A DNA stretch of 6,394 nt from an uncultured Blautia sp. (GCF_937880195.1 NZ_CALFLA010000020.1:1-6394); one strand, 5' to 3'. Numbered from the stretch's first letter, positions 1 through 5,654 are shown. Numbers and translations: made by a program. Notes: generated from the letters alone by a model not told the origin.

Positions 1-417
1 CTAGATATGGCAGTAAAGCGGCTGGATGAAAGAAAAGACTGTCAGGTAAAGGCTGTTTCCGATTTTCTGGTGACAGCGCCTTACGGAGTGACGGATCAGG
101 ATGATTTTCTTAACGGGGTATTGGAGCTTCGAACAATGCTAGATCCGGAAGAGCTTCTTCTGGCTCTCCACCAGATCGAACAGGAGGCTAACCGTGTCCG
201 AAAAATCCACTGGGGTCCCCGGACGTTGGATCTGGATATTCTGCTTTATGATGATCTTATTCTGGATACGCCGGAACTTCATATCCCTCATATTGAAATG
301 CAGCTGAGAAATTTTGTTCTGATTCCCATGAATCAGCTGGCTCCATGGAAGCGTCACCCACTGATCGGAAAGACTGTGGAGGAAATGCTTCGGGATCTGA
401 AAAACAAAGACAAATAA
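1..417 (+). CDS. folK: 2-amino-4-hydroxy-6-hydroxymethyldihydropteridine diphosphokinase (HPPK), 3' part, 5' end outside window
   Basis: HPPK transfers pyrophosphate from ATP to 6-hydroxymethyl-7,8-dihydropterin, the step before dihydropteroate synthase in cytoplasmic folate synthesis. The reading frame is open from base 1 (Leu-Asp before the ATG at 7), so that ATG is internal and not the start. Only roughly the first 15 residues of the HPPK domain, including the Gly-Ser-Asn start motif, seem to be missing. The family signature is clear: HWGPRTLDLDILLY at residues 68-81 counted from the ATG at 7, with the two metal-binding aspartates D75 and D77. QDDFLNGVLEL (31-41) and RNFVLIPM (101-108) are also typical. 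The frame ends at TAA 415-417. In many Clostridia folK is fused to or follows folB and other folate genes; whether this copy is a FolB-FolK fusion cannot be seen here. The identification itself is secure. Confidence 0.95.
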   Translation, partial: LDMAVKRLDERKDCQVKAVSDFLVTAPYGVTDQDDFLNGVLELRTMLDPEELLLALHQIEQEANRVRKIHWGPRTLDLDILLYDDLILDTPELHIPHIEMQLRNFVLIPMNQLAPWKRHPLIGKTVEEMLRDLKNKDK

Positions 418-440
418 TCAGATAAATAAAAAAACAACAG

Positions 441-623
441 AAGAAAAGCGATATCATGCTGTACGGGATATATTAGGAGAATACACGACCTATAGAGGAG
501 GATACTAGGGACGTGTCACAAATATCCGGCTTGCCTGTACAGGCTGCAATGACCGGATTCTTAATCCGAGGGAAACGTTTTCTTATAATTAGATGGGGAG
601 GGCGTCAGTCCTCCCTTAATTTT
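441..623 (+). ncRNA. possible structured small RNA or structured folK 3' UTR (unrecognised)
   Basis: This gene-free stretch contains nested complementary segments. AAGAAAA-CG at 441-450 (one bulged G) pairs with CGTTTTCTT at 576-584. GGATAT at 466-471 pairs with ATATCC at 522-527. The self-complementary GCCTGTACAGGC lies at 533-544. CCGGAT at 553-558 can pair either with ATCCGG at 524-529 or, as CGGATT, with AATCCG at 563-568. The stretch ends in an intrinsic terminator (595-623). I do not recognise an Rfam family: 6S RNA, SRP RNA, T-box and common riboswitch signatures were looked for by eye and not found. No convincing promoter is visible just upstream, so it may simply be the folK transcript's 3' UTR. 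No riboswitch target lies downstream, because the next gene is antisense. The boundaries are approximate. Confidence 0.25.
595..623 (+). terminator. rho-independent terminator ending the folK-side transcript
   Basis: The stem GGGAGG (596-601) / CCTCCC (610-615) can be extended by G-T wobbles at both ends (595-616 and 602-609). It is followed on the + strand by TTAATTTT (616-623). The hairpin overlaps the last codons of the converging recombinase gene, whose TGA stop lies in the loop. On the - strand the hairpin is followed by ATCTAATTATAAG, which lacks a T run, so any termination there would be weaker. Confidence 0.7.
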
Positions 624-1666
624 ACCGCAGTGGCCGCCTGGCGCCGTCTGGCGTCGTCTAAGGCCGCGTAATGCTTCTTGGTAGTATTTACGTCTCTATG
701 TCCCAGAACGTCCGCTACAAGGTAAATATCCCCTGTTTCCTGGTAAAGGGCTGTGCCGTAGGTACTGCGAAGCTTGTGAGGGGTGATCTTCTTAGTGGTT
801 GTGATTTCTCGGGCATATTTTTTTACAAGGTTTTCAATAGCCTGGACGCCGATCCTTTTACGCTGGGCAGAATAGAAGAGCGCATGTTCGTGGCCGGAGA
901 GGGGAGTAATGTTTTCGCGGACTTCCAGATAAGCCTTTAACGCTTTTTCCACTTCAGGCCCAAAATAAACAACCATTTCATTTCCGCCCTTACGGGTAAC
1001 CTTTATTCCATTATTTTTAAAATCAACATCTTCAATATCCAGTCCCACACATTCTGAAACACGGATTCCGGTCCCGAGAAGCAGGGTGACAATGGCCAGA
1101 TCCCGTTCCTTGGTCTTTTCCCAGAACACACGTTTCTGACCAGTAAGAGAATCGCCGGCGTGTTCAATATGATCCAGAAGAAGGGCAACTTCGTCGGTAT
1201 CCAGACGGATAATGCTTTTTTCGTGGATCTTTGGTACATCTACAAGCACAGATGGATTGGTTTCAATCATTTCCCTTTTATAATAATAAGCATAAAAACT
1301 TCTTAGAGCAGATACTTTACGCTTTAGTCCGCGTTCCCCGTTGGTTTCCAGCTTATCTGCATTATGATTCTGGTAAACCTTTAGATATTCCTGATATTCT
1401 TCAAGATCCACAGCCTTGACCTGATCAAGAATCTGCACCGTAAGGTCTGTCATGGATTTATCCTTAAGAGATGGATTGGTTTCCAGAAGAAATTGAAAAA
1501 AGATACGAATATCATAAGCATAGGAAATCCGTGTTTTTGCAGTTGTAGTTGCGTCAATGGCTCGAAAATAATCTTTACAAAAAGGCGGCAGGGTTGCAAG
1601 AACTTGTCGAAGTCGCAGGGTGTTTTCGATATCTGTGTGTTCATGATAAGTCTGTTTGTTTTCCAT
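605..1666 (-). CDS. XerS-like site-specific tyrosine recombinase (probable chromosome-dimer resolvase)
   Basis: A 353-aa tyrosine recombinase of the phage-integrase family, which exchanges DNA strands at short inverted-repeat sites through a 3'-phosphotyrosine intermediate. The full catalytic set is present: R202 (GTGIRVSE), K226 (TRKGG), H297 and R300 (TPHKLR), H323 (LGHRDV) and nucleophile Y333 (KKHYA). The N-terminal core-binding (SAM-like) domain spans about residues 25-145. XerC and XerD are about 300 aa; this length and the run KERDLAI (186-192) preceding the catalytic domain resemble the 356-aa XerS that acts alone in streptococci and lactococci. That comparison is from memory. The ATG at 1666 is supported by AAGGAG nine bases upstream (1676-1681). 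A promoter and a 40-bp palindrome lie just upstream. It converges on folK. Nothing suggests a prophage: no excisionase, phage genes or tRNA att site is nearby. The family is certain; the XerS role is inferred. Confidence 0.9.
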   Translation of the reverse strand: MENKQTYHEHTDIENTLRLRQVLATLPPFCKDYFRAIDATTTAKTRISYAYDIRIFFQFLLETNPSLKDKSMTDLTVQILDQVKAVDLEEYQEYLKVYQNHNADKLETNGERGLKRKVSALRSFYAYYYKREMIETNPSVLVDVPKIHEKSIIRLDTDEVALLLDHIEHAGDSLTGQKRVFWEKTKERDLAIVTLLLGTGIRVSECVGLDIEDVDFKNNGIKVTRKGGNEMVVYFGPEVEKALKAYLEVRENITPLSGHEHALFYSAQRKRIGVQAIENLVKKYAREITTTKKITPHKLRSTYGTALYQETGDIYLVADVLGHRDVNTTKKHYAALDDARRRQAATAVKLRED

Positions 1667-1675
1667 ATATTGCAG

Positions 1676-1682
1676 CTCCTTG
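1676..1682 (-). promoter_or_regulatory. ribosome binding site of the XerS-like gene
   Basis: The - strand reads CAAGGAG here, with AGGAG ending nine bases before the ATG at 1666. This supports that start codon. Confidence 0.75.
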
Positions 1683-1722
1683 TTTTAAGTCAATATGGGT
1701 GATTTTGTATCAAATTAAGGAA

Positions 1723-1752
1723 ATTATATCATAGAAGTGGTTCTTTTGTCTA
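1723..1752 (-). promoter_or_regulatory. sigma-A-like promoter of the XerS-like gene
   Basis: On the - strand a -35 box TAGACA (1747-1752) and a perfect -10 box TATAAT (1723-1728) are separated by 18 bases. Transcription would begin near 1716, giving a leader of about 50 nt before the ATG at 1666. The -35 box overlaps the first two bases of the palindrome arm at 1751-1760, so a protein bound there could block RNA polymerase. Confidence 0.6.
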
Positions 1753-1790
1753 TATCTATATGAAAAACTCGGGTTTGTCGTATAGATATA
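1751..1790. repeat. 40-bp interrupted palindrome; candidate dif-like recombination site or operator
   Basis: The arms TATATCTATA (1751-1760) and TATAGATATA (1781-1790) are perfect 10-bp inverted repeats. The 20-bp interior continues the symmetry: GA 1762-1763 with TC 1778-1779, and AAAC 1765-1768 with GTTT 1773-1776, around a centre at 1770/1771. It lies 85 bp upstream of the recombinase start codon and abuts that gene's -35 box. Two half-sites separated by a short asymmetric core are what tyrosine recombinases bind. In streptococci the dif site used by XerS is linked to xerS, and its core (GAAAAACT, from memory) matches 1762-1769. A transcription-factor operator is the main alternative. The structure is certain; the function is inferred. 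Confidence 0.5.
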
Positions 1791-1792
1791 CA

Positions 1793-1817
1793 TGAAAGGA
1801 AAAGCAGGCGCCCTGCT
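1793..1817 (-). terminator. probable rho-independent terminator of dtd
   Basis: On the - strand AGCAGG (1812-1817) pairs with CCTGCT (1803-1808) across a 3-nt loop and is followed by TTTCCTTTCA (1793-1802). A competing 7-bp stem, CAGGCGC (1805-1811) with GCGCCTG (1826-1832), uses part of the same bases. The T tract is interrupted by CC, so strength is uncertain. The position, about 55 nt after the dtd stop and before the recombinase promoter, fits. Confidence 0.55.
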
Positions 1818-1870
1818 GTTTTATAGCGCCTGACTAACCCCTTTTTGTCTTTTTTCATTTACCTCTGTTA

Positions 1871-2317
1871 TTATAAAATATGTTCGTCCAGACAAATGGT
1901 AAACGGTCCGTCATTAGTAAGAGAAACTTTCATATCTGCGCCAAAGATTCCGTGTTGTACAACTGGAACTTGTTTTTGGGCTTCCTGGATCATGTATTCA
2001 TAAAGTGCCTCTGCCGCCTTAGGATCGCCTGCTTCGATAAAACTTGGACGGTTTCCCTTTTTGCAGTTGGCATACAGGGTAAACTGGGAAACAAGAAGCA
2101 ACTGGCCGTCCACATCCTTCAAAGAAAGATTTGTTTTGCCGTTTTCATCCTCAAAGATCCGAAGTCCCAGAAGTTTTTTCAGATACTTATCCGCTGTCTC
2201 CTGAGTATCTTCTCTTCCAGCTCCAATAAAAACAAGAAGCCCTTTTCCGATCTCTCCTGTTGTATTTCCATCTACAGTTACTTTTGCTTCAAGCACACGC
2301 TGTATTAATAATCTCAT
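1871..2317 (-). CDS. dtd: D-aminoacyl-tRNA deacylase (D-Tyr-tRNA deacylase)
   Basis: Dtd hydrolyses D-amino acids mischarged onto tRNA, and can remove Gly from tRNA-Ala, protecting translation in the cytoplasm. The 148-aa product has the normal family length. It starts MRLLIQRV and carries SQFTLY at 77-82, KKGNRPSF at 86-93 and the C-terminal NDGPFT (135-140), whose Gly-Pro (137-138) is the cross-subunit Gly-cisPro motif that gives chiral selectivity in the homodimer. The frame is open further upstream to an ATG at 2353, but that would add 12 non-family residues and start inside the upstream terminator hairpin. The ATG at 2317 has AGAGGAGA six bases before it. The gene lies 74 bp after the cytidylate-kinase-like gene. 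In many Firmicutes dtd follows relA; that is not so here. Identification is secure. Confidence 0.96.
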   Translation of the reverse strand: MRLLIQRVLEAKVTVDGNTTGEIGKGLLVFIGAGREDTQETADKYLKKLLGLRIFEDENGKTNLSLKDVDGQLLLVSQFTLYANCKKGNRPSFIEAGDPKAAEALYEYMIQEAQKQVPVVQHGIFGADMKVSLTNDGPFTICLDEHIL

Positions 2318-2321
2318 AATT

Positions 2322-2330
2322 GTCTCCTCT
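2322..2330 (-). promoter_or_regulatory. dtd: ribosome binding site that fixes the dtd start
   Basis: The - strand reads AGAGGAGAC, with the AGGAG core at 2324-2328 and six bases to the ATG at 2317. This decides for the 148-aa form of Dtd over the longer frame. The site begins directly after the T tract of the upstream terminator. Confidence 0.8.
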
Positions 2331-2369
2331 AATAAAAAACGCCGGGAAAACATTTGCGTTCTTCCGGCG
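2331..2369 (-). terminator. rho-independent terminator after the cytidylate-kinase-like gene
   Basis: On the - strand CGCCGG (2364-2369) pairs with CCGGCG (2340-2345) across an 18-nt loop and is followed by TTTTTTATT (2331-2339). It lies 23 nt beyond the stop at 2392. It ends only about 14 nt before the dtd start codon, so dtd would depend on readthrough, on a promoter inside this gap, or on RNA processing. A TATAAT on the - strand at 2375-2380 is a possible -10, but no good -35 is spaced correctly. Confidence 0.75.
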
Positions 2370-2391
2370 CTGAAATTATAAAATTGATTTT

Positions 2392-3033
2392 TTATTTTTT
2401 CTTGGAAGCGTCAAAAATCTGGATTGCGTCAATAATAACCTTAGCAGCGTTATCAAGACCAAGTTTGCCGCTGTCAATACAAAGGTTATAATCTTTGGCA
2501 GATCCCCATTTTTTATTGGTGTAATAATTATAATAGCTTGCTCTGCTCTTATCTGTCTTATTAATGATATCCTTGGCTTCTTTATCGGTTTTACCGTATT
2601 TGGAAGCAATGCGGCGGATTCTGGCATCCATATCCGCATGAATAAAGATACTGAAGCAGTCCGGCCAGTCAGAAAGCGCATAGTCGGCGCAGCGGCCTAC
2701 CATAACGCAGGGACCCTCTCCCGCCAATTTCTTGATAGCGTCAAACTGAGCCAGGAAAATCTTGTGATTCATGGGCATATCGTTGAATCCCGCAGAAGAA
2801 TAACCAAAAGAATAGGTATCCATAACAAGGGAATATAAAAAGCTGTTGGTGGGCTTCTCATCGTGATGTTCAAAAAGCTCCTTACAGATGCCGCTGTCAT
2901 TTGCTGCGTGTTCAAGCAGCTCTTTGTCGTAGCATTTAATGCCGAAATATTTGGCAACTGCCTGACCGATCTGTCTTCCTCCGCTGCCATACTCTCTTCC
3001 AATGGTGATTATTGAACTTGTAGTGTTACTCAT
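2392..3033 (-). CDS. cytidylate kinase-like family P-loop protein of unknown substrate
   Basis: A 213-aa member of the cytidylate-kinase-like family (Pfam Cytidylate_kin2 / AAA_26 type), common in gut Clostridia. The nucleotide-binding loop GREYGSGGR is at residues 12-20; the usual Walker Lys-Ser/Thr is replaced by Gly-Arg, as is normal in this family. VGRCADYAL (112-120), DKSRASYY (161-168) and [11 protein letters not shown] (182-192) are further family motifs. A kinase role on a nucleotide or similar small molecule is assumed from homology; the substrate is not known. True cytidylate kinase (Cmk) has a conventional GxxGSGKS loop, so this is probably not the housekeeping enzyme. The ATG at 3033 is chosen because AAGGGAG (3044-3050) is ten bases upstream; a GTG at 3042 would be one base from that site. 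It has its own promoter (3075-3102) and terminator (2331-2369), and is therefore monocistronic or loosely linked to dtd. Confidence 0.85.
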   Translation of the reverse strand: MSNTTSSIITIGREYGSGGRQIGQAVAKYFGIKCYDKELLEHAANDSGICKELFEHHDEKPTNSFLYSLVMDTYSFGYSSAGFNDMPMNHKIFLAQFDAIKKLAGEGPCVMVGRCADYALSDWPDCFSIFIHADMDARIRRIASKYGKTDKEAKDIINKTDKSRASYYNYYTNKKWGSAKDYNLCIDSGKLGLDNAAKVIIDAIQIFDASKKK

Positions 3034-3043
3034 AGGCTGCACG

Positions 3044-3050
3044 CTCCCTT
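3044..3050 (-). promoter_or_regulatory. ribosome binding site that decides the cytidylate-kinase-like start
   Basis: AAGGGAG on the - strand lies ten bases before the ATG at 3033 but only one base before an in-frame GTG at 3042. This favours the ATG. Confidence 0.65.
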
Positions 3051-3074
3051 CTGCGAAAAATATTTCTGATATAT

Positions 3075-3102
3075 ATTATACATTATTCTCAGTGGAATGC
3101 AA
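3075..3102 (-). promoter_or_regulatory. sigma-A-like promoter of the cytidylate-kinase-like gene
   Basis: On the - strand TTGCAT (3097-3102) and a perfect TATAAT (3075-3080) are 16 bases apart. The -35 box starts one base after the rluD stop codon (TAG, 3104-3106). The transcript would begin near 3068, about 35 nt before the ATG at 3033. I see no terminator between rluD and this promoter, so operon transcripts may also read through. Confidence 0.6.
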
Positions 3103-3103
3103 A

Positions 3104-4018
3104 CTATTTTCTTAATTTTTCTAATAATTTTAAAAAATATTCAGGCAAAGGAGCGGAAAATTCCATATATTCACCAGTGATAGGATGTATGAAACCAAGG
3201 ATCATTGCATGGAGTGTCTGACCTTCCAGGTGAAAAGGATCTTTTCCCGAACCATATACAGTATCTCCAAGAAGTGGATGGCCGATACTGGACATATGTA
3301 CACGGATCTGATGGGTACGTCCTGTTTCCAGGCGGCATTCCACATACGTATACTGTCCAAACCGTTCCAGAACCTTATAATGAGTGACAGCGTCTTTTCC
3401 GTTTTTGTAATTAATTGCCATTTTTTTCCGGTCTGTAGGGTGACGCCCGATAGGACCTTCAATGGTTCCTGTGTCTTCTTTTAAGTTTCCGCGGACAATG
3501 GCGCGGTATCTCCTTTTGATGGAGTGTTCTTTTAACTGCTCTGCAAGACTACGGTGAACCTCATCCGTTTTACAGACAAGAAGGGCTCCGGTTGTATCTT
3601 TGTCGATCCTGTGAACGATCCCGGGACGCAGAACGCCGTTGATCCCAGAAAGATTTTCTCCGCAGTGTGCCATTACTGCATTGACAAGGGTTCCTCCCGT
3701 ATGACCTGCCGCCGGATGCACTACCATCCCTTTTGGCTTATTTACCACAAGAAGATAAGGATCTTCATAGAGAATGTCAAGAGGGATATCCTCCGGCTGA
3801 ATGTCAAGAGGCTCTGCGTCTGGAATTTCTACAACGATCTCCTGTCCTGGCTGAACTTTGTAATTGGCTTTTACGGTTTTATGGTCAGCCTTCACTTTTT
3901 GGTCTTTTAAAAGTTTCTGGATATAAGAACGTGACAGCTCCGGGCACTGTTCTGTAAGATAACGGTCGATCCGCACAGAAACAGTATCCGAAGCTACAGT
4001 AAAACTTAATACATTCAT
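3104..4018 (-). CDS. RluA-family large-subunit rRNA pseudouridine synthase (RluD-like)
   Basis: Converts uridine to pseudouridine in RNA; RluD acts on helix 69 of 23S rRNA. The 304-aa protein has an N-terminal S4 RNA-binding domain (about 15-62, with IDRYLTEQCPELSRSYIQKL) followed by the pseudouridine synthase domain (about 85-300). The catalytic motif HRIDKDTTG lies at 136-144 with the nucleophile D139; VNKPKGMVVHP (92-102) and ETGRTHQIRVHM (231-242) are the other conserved blocks. Length and order match RluD/YlyB. The ATG at 4018 overlaps the lspA TGA as ATGA, with AAGGA seven bases before it, so translation is probably coupled. lspA-rluD is the usual Firmicutes order. The exact target uridines cannot be read from sequence, because RluA, RluC and RluD share these motifs; the lspA linkage favours RluD/YlyB. 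Confidence 0.93.
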   Translation of the reverse strand: MNVLSFTVASDTVSVRIDRYLTEQCPELSRSYIQKLLKDQKVKADHKTVKANYKVQPGQEIVVEIPDAEPLDIQPEDIPLDILYEDPYLLVVNKPKGMVVHPAAGHTGGTLVNAVMAHCGENLSGINGVLRPGIVHRIDKDTTGALLVCKTDEVHRSLAEQLKEHSIKRRYRAIVRGNLKEDTGTIEGPIGRHPTDRKKMAINYKNGKDAVTHYKVLERFGQYTYVECRLETGRTHQIRVHMSSIGHPLLGDTVYGSGKDPFHLEGQTLHAMILGFIHPITGEYMEFSAPLPEYFLKLLEKLRK

Positions 4019-4563
4019 GAGTTTTTCCTTTTTTTTGTAATAAAATCAAAATCTTCATCCTGGTAATAAAAAATACTCAGCAGCACCAGGCTAAATCCGC
4101 CGCACACTACAAAAATATCCGCCACGTTAAAGACAGGAAAATCAATGAGGGGAAAATAAATAAAATCCACCACATATCCAAGAAAAATCCTGTCGATCAG
4201 ATTGCCAAGCGCCCCTGCTCCGAGAATAGCCCCTGTTATCATTAGAGGAAGATAAAAAAAGGTTTTGGGAATCCTGGCAAAAAGATACAGAAGCAGGATC
4301 AGAAATACAAGACATAAACCAATAAAAATAAACTGTTTGCCCTGAAACATTCCAAATGCCATTCCCCGGTTTTCCAAATAAGAAAGTTTCAGTACAGAGG
4401 GAATCAGGGTAATCCCCTCTGTGCCCTGTAAATGACCTTTTGCCAGGCTTTTTGTCCACTGGTCAAAGAATGTAAGGCCAAGGAACAAAAAGCCCCATAA
4501 AAGCCAGGATAGGGCTTCTGGACAGGCTTTGTTCAGTCGGGCGTTTTCTTTTATTGAAGTCAT
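4015..4563 (-). CDS. lspA: lipoprotein signal peptidase (signal peptidase II)
   Basis: LspA is the membrane aspartyl protease that removes the signal peptide from diacylglyceryl-modified prolipoproteins just before the lipid-modified Cys. The 182-aa sequence shows four hydrophobic segments (about 20-34, 76-96, 102-120 and 146-166). The family motifs are FDQWTK (33-38), ENRGMAFG (64-71), GNLIDR with D124 (120-125), VVDF with D133 (131-134) and FNVADI with D149 (145-150); the catalytic aspartate pair is drawn from these conserved residues. It is slightly longer than usual, with about 18 extra polar residues before the first membrane helix and no alternative Met there. The start ATG overlaps the aroB TGA as ATGA. 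An anti-SD-like AGGTGATCC lies four bases upstream, inside the end of aroB. Identification is secure. Confidence 0.96.
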   Translation of the reverse strand: MTSIKENARLNKACPEALSWLLWGFLFLGLTFFDQWTKSLAKGHLQGTEGITLIPSVLKLSYLENRGMAFGMFQGKQFIFIGLCLVFLILLLYLFARIPKTFFYLPLMITGAILGAGALGNLIDRIFLGYVVDFIYFPLIDFPVFNVADIFVVCGGFSLVLLSIFYYQDEDFDFITKKRKNS

Positions 4564-5651
4564 TGAAGGATCACCTGGAGGGCCTCCAGCAGTTCCTGAT
4601 CCGAAACTGTCCTGTCAATAAAGCTGCATCCAATTCCCTTCATGAGAATGAATTTGATCTGTCCCTGCTCCATTTTCTTGTCATTTTTTATAGCGGCCAG
4701 AACCTCCTGCTGGGAAAGTCCCTCTACTGTCACTGGAAGATCGTAAAGGCAGCAGCCATTCAGGATCTCTTTATATTCTTCCTCAGTAAGAAGCCCTCTG
4801 CTTTTGGAAATCCATGCAGCAGCCGCCATTCCAACCGCCACACATTGTCCGTGGAGAAGCTGGAAGTTTTTTAGCTTTTCTACAGCATGTCCTACTGTAT
4901 GACCAAGATTTAAAAGCGCCCTCTCTCCCATTTCTTTTGGATCGCGCTCTACAACGCCGACTTTTATCTGGCAGCAACGGCGGATTACCGAAGACAAAAC
5001 GTTATTATCCAAGGATCTGATCAGATTATGCTCCTTGCATACCCGGCGGAAAAAATCTCCGTCACAGATCAGACCTGTTTTTAATACTTCCCCCATGCCG
5101 CAGGCGAACTCACTGGCAGGAAGAGTTTTTAGGGTTTCCATATTCATATAAACAAAGCGGGGCTGATGAAATGCTCCCACCATGTTTTTATATTGTTCAA
5201 AGTCAACGCCTGTTTTACCTCCTACGCTGCTGTCTACCTGGGCGAGAAGCGTGGTTGGTATCTGGATAAAATCAATGCCCCGAAGGTAGGTTGCGGCAGC
5301 AAACCCTGTAAGATCGCCTGTAACGCCGCCGCCAAGAGCTGCAAGAATACCCTTTCTGTCTATTTTGTTTTGGATCAGAAATTGATACAAAGACTGTATG
5401 GTACGGAGGTTTTTGTTTGCTTCTCCTGCTTCAAACACAAAAAGAAAAACACTGGAGCAGACCTTTTTTAATTCTGTTTTTACTGCCTCAGCATAAAGTG
5501 GCGAAACGTTGGAGTCAGTAACAATACAGAGGGATCTGTCTGCTAGTCCTTCTTCTTTTATGGCGTCTGCCAGGTCGTTGAAATTGTTTTTAAAATATAT
5601 GGGATAATAAAATTCTCCATCCCTTTTTACCTTTAAGATTTCTTTTTCCAT
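4560..5651 (-). CDS. aroB: 3-dehydroquinate synthase
   Basis: AroB makes 3-dehydroquinate from DAHP, the second step of the shikimate route to aromatic amino acids and folate precursors; it uses NAD+ and a divalent metal. The 363-aa protein has normal length. The NAD-binding stretch GGGVTGDLTGFAAATYLRG is at 107-125. The active-site stretch QIPTTLLAQVDSSVGGKTGV is at 130-149, including K146. The metal ligands are E188 (GMGE), H251 (NLGHTVGHA) and H267 (LHGQ). NDKK (323-326) is also conserved. The ATG at 5651 has GGAGGA seven bases before it. The gene starts 18 bp after the ylmH stop and overlaps lspA by 4 nt, so it sits inside the ylmH-lspA-rluD operon. No other shikimate gene is in the window. 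It is clearly AroB rather than another sugar-phosphate cyclase, given the intact motif set. Confidence 0.96.
   Translation of the reverse strand: MEKEILKVKRDGEFYYPIYFKNNFNDLADAIKEEGLADRSLCIVTDSNVSPLYAEAVKTELKKVCSSVFLFVFEAGEANKNLRTIQSLYQFLIQNKIDRKGILAALGGGVTGDLTGFAAATYLRGIDFIQIPTTLLAQVDSSVGGKTGVDFEQYKNMVGAFHQPRFVYMNMETLKTLPASEFACGMGEVLKTGLICDGDFFRRVCKEHNLIRSLDNNVLSSVIRRCCQIKVGVVERDPKEMGERALLNLGHTVGHAVEKLKNFQLLHGQCVAVGMAAAAWISKSRGLLTEEEYKEILNGCCLYDLPVTVEGLSQQEVLAAIKNDKKMEQGQIKFILMKGIGCSFIDRTVSDQELLEALQVILQ
4568..4576 (-). promoter_or_regulatory. lspA: ribosome binding site of lspA inside the aroB coding region
   Basis: AGGTGATCC on the - strand matches the downstream half of the 16S anti-Shine-Dalgarno complement and ends four bases before the lspA ATG at 4563. 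Lying within aroB, it supports independent initiation in addition to coupling through the ATGA overlap. Confidence 0.55.
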
Positions 5652-5654
5652 CCT

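Noticed and set aside
533..544. GCCTGTACAGGC as a LexA (SOS) box
   Set aside because: The enterobacterial box needs CTG-N10-CAG and the Bacillus box is GAAC-N4-GTTC; neither fits. It is more likely part of the RNA-like structure at 524-558.
584..589. TATAAT on the + strand as a promoter -10 box
   Set aside because: The segment at the -35 position (TTAATC at 561-566) is poor, and a transcript from here would run straight into the terminator at 595-623 and then be antisense to the recombinase gene.
605..1666. The tyrosine recombinase as a prophage or ICE integrase
   Set aside because: No excisionase, tRNA attachment site, phage or conjugation genes are nearby, the neighbours are housekeeping genes, and the sequence resembles XerS.
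1803..1832. Hairpin at 1803-1832 as a + strand terminator
   Set aside because: No + strand gene precedes it; the - strand position after dtd with TTTCCTTT is the better reading.
1880..2308. 142-codon open frame on the + strand antisense to dtd
   Set aside because: It is Cys/Phe/Lys-rich, has no family resemblance or ribosome site, and overlaps a secure gene completely; a shadow frame.
2318..2353. A longer Dtd beginning at the ATG at 2353 (12 extra residues)
   Set aside because: The added residues do not belong to the family, the start falls in the loop of the upstream terminator hairpin, and the ATG at 2317 has a good ribosome binding site six bases away.
3034..3042. GTG start at 3042 for the cytidylate-kinase-like gene
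   Set aside because: It is one base from the AAGGGAG ribosome site; the ATG at 3033 is spaced properly.
3554..3910. 118-codon open frame on the + strand antisense to the RluD-like gene
   Set aside because: A shadow of a well-conserved gene, with no recognisable domain and no initiation signal.
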